From Betaproteobacteria bacterium (GTDB lineage Bacteria; Pseudomonadota; Gammaproteobacteria; Burkholderiales; Burkholderiaceae_C), in assembly GCA_016704535.1 (NCBI GenBank), contig JADIZZ010000008.1, forward strand, positions 1 to 64,000: 64,000 nt of DNA. Direction: 5' to 3'. How positions within the stretch are numbered: position 1 is the stretch's first letter; each line of letters opens with the position of its first letter. Below the pieces are notes generated by a model. It made no database searches, was not told the origin of the DNA, and saw nothing but the letters and a program-made list of their open reading frames with translations. A program made the position numbers and the translations under genes. Shown here piece by piece: positions 59,172-64,000 of the stretch.

Positions 59172-60323
59172 AGGCGACGCGCCGCTGCCGGCAACCGGCT
59201 CGGCGAAACGCGCGATGAAGCCGCGGTCGATGCGGTCCTTCCACCACCACGCCAGGCGGCCGAAGCCGTGCTCGGGCAACGACAGCCCGCCCCACACCGC
59301 GATGGCGCGGCGCCCGCCGCAGGACAGCAGGTTCAGCGTGCGCGCCTGCGGCCGGTAGGGCTGCAGGGGCAGGCCCTCGACGGCACGCCGCAGGTTCAGC
59401 GCCAGCGGCGGCCCGGCGCGCACGGCGTAGACGCCGCTCTTCGGGTGCGGCGCGTCGTCGCGCGTGGCCACGTCGCCGGCAGCGAAGACCTCGGGGTGCG
59501 AGACGCTCTGCAGCGTCGGCCGCGTGCGCACGAAGCCGCGCTCGGTGAGCGCCAGGCCACTGCCGGCCAGCCACGCCGGCGCTTCGGCGCCGGTGGCGAC
59601 GATGGCCTGGTCGCAGGCCAGCCGCGCGCCGCTGGCCAGGTGCACGGCGCGGGCGTCGATGGCCACCGCCGGCTCGCGGAAGACGGTGATGCGCCGCGCC
59701 GCCAGCACCCGCGCGCCGTCACGCATCACCGCCGCCGGATAACCGGCCAGCGGCTCGGGCCCGCCGGTGACCAGCGCCACGCGCGCACGTTCGGCGCTGC
59801 CGCGGCGCACATCGCCGCTCAGCCGGTGCTGCACGGCCAGCGCCAGCTCGAAACCCGCGGCGCCGCCGCCCAGCACGACGACATCCAGCACAGACAGCGC
59901 CGCCGCGTGCACCAGGCGCTGCTGCCCCTGCACGAAGGCCTCGATGGGCCGCACGAAGAGCGCGTGTTCGCCGGCGCCGGACACGCGGTCGCGCCGCTGC
60001 TCGGAGCCGGTGTCGATCGACAGCAGGTCGTACCCGGCCGTGCGGCCGTCGGCCAGGCGCAGGCTGCGCGACGCGGTGTCCAGACCCACGGCCGTGCCCG
60101 CGAGCAGGCTGACCCCCGCGGCGGCGGCCATCGGCGCCAGCGCGATGCGGCACTGTTCGGCCGTGTAGTGGCCGGCCACCAGCCCCGGCACCATGCCCGA
60201 GTACACCAGTTCGGGCTGCGGCGTGAGCAGCATCACCTCGGCGCGCGCGAGCCGCTGTCGCGCCAGTTCGGCCAAGACCAGCAGATGGGCGTGGCCGCCG
60301 CCCAACAGCAGCACGCGCTTCAT
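59136..60323 (-). CDS. FAD-dependent pyridine-nucleotide-disulfide-type oxidoreductase
   Basis: A 395-residue flavoprotein of the NDH-2/sulfide:quinone reductase-like group, also found fused to SelD in other bacteria. FAD motif RVLLLGGGHAHLLVL at the N-terminus, YSGMVPGLVAGHY, second dinucleotide motif VVVLGGGAAGFELAL, and EVFAAGDVATRDD for the flavin tail. No active disulfide CxxxxC is seen. ATG 60323 overlaps the DUF3047 stop (ATGA), making it the last gene of the bufferin unit. Its role there is unknown; supply of electrons to the MNIO enzyme or quinone reduction is inference. Its 3' end overlaps tolA. Confidence 0.82.
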   Translation of the reverse strand: MKRVLLLGGGHAHLLVLAELARQRLARAEVMLLTPQPELVYSGMVPGLVAGHYTAEQCRIALAPMAAAAGVSLLAGTAVGLDTASRSLRLADGRTAGYDLLSIDTGSEQRRDRVSGAGEHALFVRPIEAFVQGQQRLVHAAALSVLDVVVLGGGAAGFELALAVQHRLSGDVRRGSAERARVALVTGGPEPLAGYPAAVMRDGARVLAARRITVFREPAVAIDARAVHLASGARLACDQAIVATGAEAPAWLAGSGLALTERGFVRTRPTLQSVSHPEVFAAGDVATRDDAPHPKSGVYAVRAGPPLALNLRRAVEGLPLQPYRPQARTLNLLSCGGRRAIAVWGGLSLPEHGFGRLAWWWKDRIDRGFIARFAEPVAGSGASPSLARPEGDHQP

Positions 60324-61090
60324 GGCGCGAAACGCAGTGCGGCCAGGTGCGCGATCGATCGGCCGCCGGTGTTGTCGGCATCGGCGCCCACCCCCACGGC
60401 GATCAGCGGCGGCGGCGTGGTGGCCTCGTCGCCGAACGCGCCCAGGAAGTCGGCGCCGATGTCACGCGACTCGTCGAGCCAGCTGCCACCGGCATCGGCC
60501 GCGTTGCGCAACACGACGTAGCGCACGCGGCGCGAGAAGGCATTGTCGACGACGCTGCCCGGCGCCTCGGCGCCACCCCACACCCAGCACAGCGTGGCCG
60601 CGGGCAGGTGCTCGCCGGTGCGCGCCCTGGCCAGTTGCAGCAGCACGCGTTCGCCCAAGGGCACGCGCGCCAGCGGCAGATCGAAGCTCAGGCAGACCTT
60701 GGCAGCGACATCGTCGCCGGCCTTCTGGCGCAGGTCGGTGGCCGGGTTGGGCTGCGTCAGGCGCCAGGCCCACTGCAGCCGCCGCGGCAGCGCGCCGGGC
60801 GGCGGTTCGTGCACCAGGTTGCCGTAGGACGCCACGGCCTCGATGCGCAGTGCGGCGCGGCCATCGACGAGTTCGGGCGTGAAGCGCGTGACCGCCACCT
60901 GCTGCGCCGGCAGTGTGGCCATGCGCCAGCCTGCGCCCAGCGAGGCACCGCTGACCAGCGGCGGCAGCCCGGGCCGCTCACCGTCGGCCGCCGCCGCAGA
61001 CAGGGCCACGACAGTGGCGGCCAGGGCCAGCGCCAGCACCGGGCGGTAGGCGGCGCCGGGCCAAACGTGCCCGACCCCGGCGGCACTCAA
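60320..61090 (-). CDS. DUF3047 exported protein
   Basis: A 256-residue protein with a signal peptide (to about residue 35, AAAD) and a DUF3047-like body: WRMATLPAQQVAVTRFTPELVDGRAALRIEAVASYGNLVHEP, LQWAWRLTQPNPATDLRQKAGDDVAAKVCLSFD, CWVWGGAEAPGSVVDNAFSRRVRYVVLRNA and ESRDIGADFLGAFGDE. The family is thought to bind a ligand in the periplasm; no function is established. TTG 61090 overlaps the bufC stop (TTGA) and the stop overlaps the oxidoreductase start, so it is translationally tied to both. Confidence 0.78.
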   Translation of the reverse strand: MSAAGVGHVWPGAAYRPVLALALAATVVALSAAAADGERPGLPPLVSGASLGAGWRMATLPAQQVAVTRFTPELVDGRAALRIEAVASYGNLVHEPPPGALPRRLQWAWRLTQPNPATDLRQKAGDDVAAKVCLSFDLPLARVPLGERVLLQLARARTGEHLPAATLCWVWGGAEAPGSVVDNAFSRRVRYVVLRNAADAGGSWLDESRDIGADFLGAFGDEATTPPPLIAVGVGADADNTGGRSIAHLAALRFAP

Positions 61091-61947
61091 ATCCGCTCCG
61101 GCGCCGTGACGGCGACGGACGTGAGGTCATGCGGCCTCGCGGCCGTGGGCAGCGCGTTCACCGCGACCAGCCAGCCCTGCTGCAGCGACGCGACGAACCA
61201 GGCCTGGAAGTCGAAAGCGGCGCCACCGTCCTGCAGCGCGCTGGCCAGGGGCGCGCCGGCCAGCAGTGCCGCGGTGAAGGCGGCCTCGGGCGCATCGAGC
61301 GCACGCACCACCGGCTGCCAGCCCCGGCGCGCGACGAGCGCGGTTTCGCCGACGCCTTCCGCCAAGGCGATGCGCACGGCGGCAAAACGGTCACCGCCCG
61401 CGTCGGGCGACGGCGCGCGGTGCGCCTGCCAGATCGCCGCCACCGGGTGCCGCGACACCACCAGCGCCGTGCCCGGCGCAAGCGCCAGCCGGAGTTCGGC
61501 CGGGTCGTGCGTGCCCAGCAGTTGCAAGCCCTGCGGCGGGCCGGCATCGGCGGCCGTGGCCGCCACGTGCACGGCCCATTCCAGCCGCGCCACGTCGGCC
61601 AGATAGGGCTCGTCGGCCAGCGCCTCGGCGTCGGCGACGAAGTCGGCCAGATCACGGCCCCAGAGCGTGATGTCGCCGGCCTGCGGCGGCTGCCGGCGCC
61701 AGAAGTGACGCGCCAGATGGGCGAAGCTGTCCTCGCCCAGCAACGCCTGCAGCGTGGGGTAGGCCGCCGCCAGCGCACGTTCGGCCAGCGCACCGGCGTT
61801 GGCGCGGTAAGCGGCCAGCCCACGTTCCACAGTGGGGCCGCGGGCCGGCGCGTGCAACCAGCCGCCCACCACGCCGGGTCGTGCGTCGCCCAGCAGCGCA
61901 CGCAGCAGCATCTGCTGGCGCAGCGCCTCCTTCTCGCCGAGCGTCAT
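61087..61947 (-). CDS. bufC: DUF2063-family MNIO partner protein (BufC/HvfC)
   Basis: A 286-residue protein of the DUF2063 family, the regular partner of DUF692 enzymes; related to the MbnC fold and thought to recognise the precursor peptide. The N-terminal domain (about 1-110) has LLRALLGDARPG, GLAAYRANAGALAERALAAAYPTLQALLGEDSFAHLARHFWRRQPPQAGDITLWGRDLADFV, and YLADVARLEWAVH, which are the family hallmarks. ATG 61947 overlaps the bufB stop (ATGA). The second half is less conserved. Confidence 0.9.
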   Translation of the reverse strand: MTLGEKEALRQQMLLRALLGDARPGVVGGWLHAPARGPTVERGLAAYRANAGALAERALAAAYPTLQALLGEDSFAHLARHFWRRQPPQAGDITLWGRDLADFVADAEALADEPYLADVARLEWAVHVAATAADAGPPQGLQLLGTHDPAELRLALAPGTALVVSRHPVAAIWQAHRAPSPDAGGDRFAAVRIALAEGVGETALVARRGWQPVVRALDAPEAAFTAALLAGAPLASALQDGGAAFDFQAWFVASLQQGWLVAVNALPTAARPHDLTSVAVTAPERI

Positions 61948-62798
61948 CCGGCGGCCACCTCGGCGCAAGCCGCGTCGGCCAGCGCGGCTTCCTGCAGCAG
62001 CACATCCAGAGGCGGCAGGTCGGTGTCCCACTCCACCAGCGTGGGGCGCGGGCCGAAGCGCCGCAGCGCATGGCTGTAGACCTGCCAAACGGGCGCGTGC
62101 ACACGGCTGCCGTGGTCGTCGATGACGATATCGCCGGCGTCGGTGTAGCCGGCGAGGTGGATCTCGCCGACGGCGTTGGCTTCGATGGCGTCGACCCAGC
62201 GGCATGCGGCGGCCGCGGCGGCGTTTTCGTCGAGCCCGTCGTTGAGCGCGTTGACGACGAGGTTGTTGACGTCCAGCAGCAGCCCGCAGCCGGTGCGCTG
62301 CGCCAGCGCGTTGAAGAACTCGGGTTCGGCGATGCGGTCGTCGGCCCAGCGCAGGTAGGCCGAGAGGTTCTCCACCAGCAGCGGGCGTTGCAGGGTGTCC
62401 TGCACACGCTGCACGTTGGTGGCCAGGATGGCCAGCGCGGCGTCGGTGAAGGCGATGGGCAGCAGGTCGTTGCCGTGCACCACCGGCCCGCCGTGCCGGC
62501 GCGGCGCGCGCGCGAAGGCGGCGTGGTCGCTGACGCGCACCGGCTCGATGCGCTGCACCAAGGCAGCCAACGCCTGCAGGTGCGTGTCGTCGATGCCCGC
62601 CGCCGAGCCCAGCGCCAGCCCCACGCCGTGCAGGCTGACGGGCCAGTTCGCGCGCGCCGCATCCAGCACGCCCAACGCGGCACCGCCGGCGCCGAAGAAG
62701 TTCTCGGAATGCACTTCCACGAAGCCCAGCGGCGGCGGCGCCGCCAGCAAGGCTTCGTAGTGCGGCTGGCGCAGGCCGATACCGGTGCGGGGGGTCAT
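61944..62798 (-). CDS. bufB: DUF692 multinuclear non-heme iron oxidase (BufB/HvfB)
   Basis: MNIO family peptide-modifying enzyme, 284 residues, TIM-barrel. In characterised relatives (MbnB, bufferin BufB) it oxidises cysteines of the precursor. Metal ligands are visible: H in SLHGVGLALG, D-H in VSDHAAF, E-N in VENLSAYLRW, D-N in LLDVNNLVVNA, H in EIHLAGY, D in VIDDHGS and E in LVEWDTDLPP. ATG 62798; the frame is open upstream but without family sequence. It is 38 bases after bufA and overlaps bufC by four bases. Confidence 0.93.
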   Translation of the reverse strand: MTPRTGIGLRQPHYEALLAAPPPLGFVEVHSENFFGAGGAALGVLDAARANWPVSLHGVGLALGSAAGIDDTHLQALAALVQRIEPVRVSDHAAFARAPRRHGGPVVHGNDLLPIAFTDAALAILATNVQRVQDTLQRPLLVENLSAYLRWADDRIAEPEFFNALAQRTGCGLLLDVNNLVVNALNDGLDENAAAAAACRWVDAIEANAVGEIHLAGYTDAGDIVIDDHGSRVHAPVWQVYSHALRRFGPRPTLVEWDTDLPPLDVLLQEAALADAACAEVAAG

Positions 62799-62836
62799 GG
62801 GCTGGGCCTGCGCGGCGCGGAAGGTGGCGGGGGTTC

Positions 62837-63130
62837 TCAGGTCTTCTTGGCCTTGGCCTTGGCCTTCGCCTCGTCGGCCGTCATGCCCTTCATCTGCTTG
62901 CAGGTGCCAGCGGCCACGTACTTCCACTCGTCGGGGGCGTTGTCGACCTTGGCCATGCCGGCGCAGGCATGCGAGCCCGACAGGTTGGCGCAGTCGTTCT
63001 GGCCGGCCTTGGCGATGCCGTAGCACGGTTCCTTGCCCTTGCTGTCCTGGGCGTGGGCGCTGACGCTGCCGACGAGGCCCAGGGCGAGGGCCGATGCGAG
63101 GGCGGACGAGACGACGTGACGCTGATTCAT
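62837..63130 (-). CDS. bufA: Bufferin-type RiPP precursor (BufA1, DUF2282)
   Basis: A 97-residue precursor: Sec signal peptide (about 1-27, LALGLVGSVSAHA), then a core with four cysteines C36, C47, C56, C77 in KEPCYGIAKAGQNDCAN, SHACAGMAK and VAAGTCKQM, and a Lys/Ala tail (DEAKAKAKAKKT). This is the DUF2282 pattern of bufferins, copper-binding peptides whose middle cysteines become thiooxazoles in the studied case. The product is expected to be exported as a folded, modified peptide that sequesters copper. First gene of the minus-strand operon; start ATG 63130 with AGGAG upstream. Confidence 0.9.
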   Translation of the reverse strand: MNQRHVVSSALASALALGLVGSVSAHAQDSKGKEPCYGIAKAGQNDCANLSGSHACAGMAKVDNAPDEWKYVAAGTCKQMKGMTADEAKAKAKAKKT

Positions 63131-63198
63131 GGGTGATGACTCCTGGATGGGGGGATGGGACGGCGGCGCGCGGCCTGGCCGAAGGCGCCGCCCAGCGC

Positions 63199-63225
63199 AG
63201 TCGCGGCGGCATCCGCGACCTTACA
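63199..63225 (-). promoter_or_regulatory. Candidate ECF sigma promoter for the bufferin operon
   Basis: On the minus strand, TGTAAGG (63225-63219) is followed after 15 bases by CGACT (63203-63199), about 70 bases before the bufA start. The GTAA/CGA pair resembles promoters of extracytoplasmic sigma factors that control bufferin-like genes under copper stress in Caulobacter. Spacing and match are only suggestive. Confidence 0.3.
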
Positions 63226-63267
63226 GGACGCGCCCGCAGGGCACCCGCTGGTGCGACGACGCGACAT

Positions 63268-64000
63268 TCAATGCTCGCCGCACCCGCCCCCGCCCGGCGT
63301 CTCGATCACGAACACGTCGCCCGGCGCCATCTCGGCGCTGCCGATATGGCCCAGTGCCTCCACCCGCCCATCGGCGCGCTCGACACGGTTGATGCCCAGC
63401 GCCCCAGGCTCGCCACCGGCGATGCCGAAGGCCGGCACGATGCGGCCGTTGCTCAGGATGCTGGCCGTCATCGGTTCGAGGAAGCGCACGCGGCGCACGC
63501 CGCCGTCGCCGCCGCGCCAGCGGCCGGCACCACCCGAACCGGAGCGGATGGCATAACTTTCCAGGTGCACGGGGAAACGGAACTCCAGCACCTCGGGGTC
63601 GGTGAGGCGCGAATTGGTCATGTGCGTCTGCACGACGCTGGTGCCGGGAAAGCCACCCACCACTGCGCCGCCGACGTCCTTCACCAGGCCGGCGCCGCTG
63701 CCGCCGCTGATGGTCTCGTAGTACTGGTGCGTGGCGTTGCCGAAGGTGAAGTTGTTCATCGTGCACTGGCTGGCCGCCATCACGCCCAGGGCGCCGTAGA
63801 GCGCGTTGGTGACGCACATCGAGGTTTCGACGTTGCCCGCCACCACTGCCGCCGGCGGGTTCGGGTTCAGCATGCAGCCGTCGGGCACGACGACGCGCAA
63901 CGGCTTCAGGCAGCCGGCGTTGAGCGGGATGTCGTCGTCCACCAGCGTGCGGAAGACGTAGAGCACGGCGGCCATCGTCACCGCCTTGGGGGCGTTGAAG
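63268..64000 (-). CDS. Hydantoinase B/oxoprolinase family protein, 5' part outside window
   Basis: The C-terminal 244 residues of a hydantoinase B (N-methylhydantoinase or 5-oxoprolinase beta part). Diagnostic sequence: IPLNAGCLKPLRVVVPDGCMLNPNPPAAVVAGNVETSMCV, NNFTFGN...YYETISGGSGAG, HMTNSRLTDPEVLEFRFPV, SGSGGAGRWRGGDGGVRRVRF and the terminal ETPGGGGCGEH. The enzyme hydrolyses a hydantoin or 5-oxoproline ring with ATP. The gene enters from the right edge; the A subunit or fused N-terminal half lies beyond. Its 3' end is 137 bases before the bufA start on the same strand, and the candidate promoter lies between. Confidence 0.9.
   Translation of the reverse strand, partial: FNAPKAVTMAAVLYVFRTLVDDDIPLNAGCLKPLRVVVPDGCMLNPNPPAAVVAGNVETSMCVTNALYGALGVMAASQCTMNNFTFGNATHQYYETISGGSGAGLVKDVGGAVVGGFPGTSVVQTHMTNSRLTDPEVLEFRFPVHLESYAIRSGSGGAGRWRGGDGGVRRVRFLEPMTASILSNGRIVPAFGIAGGEPGALGINRVERADGRVEALGHIGSAEMAPGDVFVIETPGGGGCGEH

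Overview
The window is about 64 kb of high-GC DNA, densely coded, from a bacterium that is almost certainly a betaproteobacterium of the order Burkholderiales (Rubrivivax/Leptothrix/Methylibium-like). The evidence is the gene order ubiD - lytic transglycosylase - glyA - nrdR - minor pilins - ribD - ribBA - ribH - nusB, a fused IcmF mutase, a ZTP riboswitch before glyA, a PEP-CTERM protein behind a sigma-54 promoter, and protein sequences typical of that group. I saw no tRNA, rRNA, CRISPR array, insertion sequence or prophage.

Layout. 1-2.6 kb: fused isobutyryl-CoA mutase icmF (cut by the window edge) with a LiuR-like operator. 2.7-10.8 kb: coaX, a CBS-domain protein, an alpha/beta hydrolase, kynB-kynU (tryptophan breakdown), an NAD(P)-binding protein, a fused osmolyte ABC transporter and a membrane GGDEF protein. 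10.9-15.1 kb: a soluble hybrid histidine kinase and a fatty acyl-CoA ligase. 15.2-18.7 kb: a VapBC-type toxin-antitoxin pair with a palindromic operator, then acnB. 18.7-21.4 kb: nsrR facing nrfHA (ammonia-forming nitrite reductase) with an NsrR-type site between them. 21.4-24.7 kb: a roughly 1100-residue protein of unknown role. 24.8-38.6 kb: glnS, a FKBP isomerase, DUF808, a class V aminotransferase, a GDSL lipoprotein, a YgiQ-type radical SAM protein, an ABC exporter, a GMC oxidoreductase and a luciferase-like flavoprotein. 38.8-43.5 kb: ubiD, a transglycosylase with a structured leader, the ZTP riboswitch with glyA, and nrdR. 43.7-48.7 kb: a type IV minor pilin operon. 48.8-54.4 kb: riboflavin genes interrupted by a PEP-CTERM gene, then nusB and an aminotransferase. 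54.4-59.2 kb: a PEGA-domain Ser/Thr kinase with a TssQ-like lipoprotein, then ybgC-tolQRA. 59.1-63.1 kb, minus strand: a bufferin-type RiPP operon. 63.3-64 kb: the 3' part of a hydantoinase B gene.

The most interesting system is the minus-strand operon bufA-bufB-bufC-DUF3047-FAD oxidoreductase. A small secreted peptide with four cysteines (DUF2282, bufferin type) is followed by its DUF692/MNIO modification enzyme and the DUF2063 partner. Two extra genes follow, joined by 4-base start/stop overlaps, which implies that they belong to the same pathway.

A caution for every reader: eight single-base frame breaks occur in six otherwise intact genes. Where the break can be placed, it lies in or beside a short G or C run. 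This pattern looks more like sequencing or assembly error than gene decay, so broken genes here should be confirmed against raw reads before being called pseudogenes.
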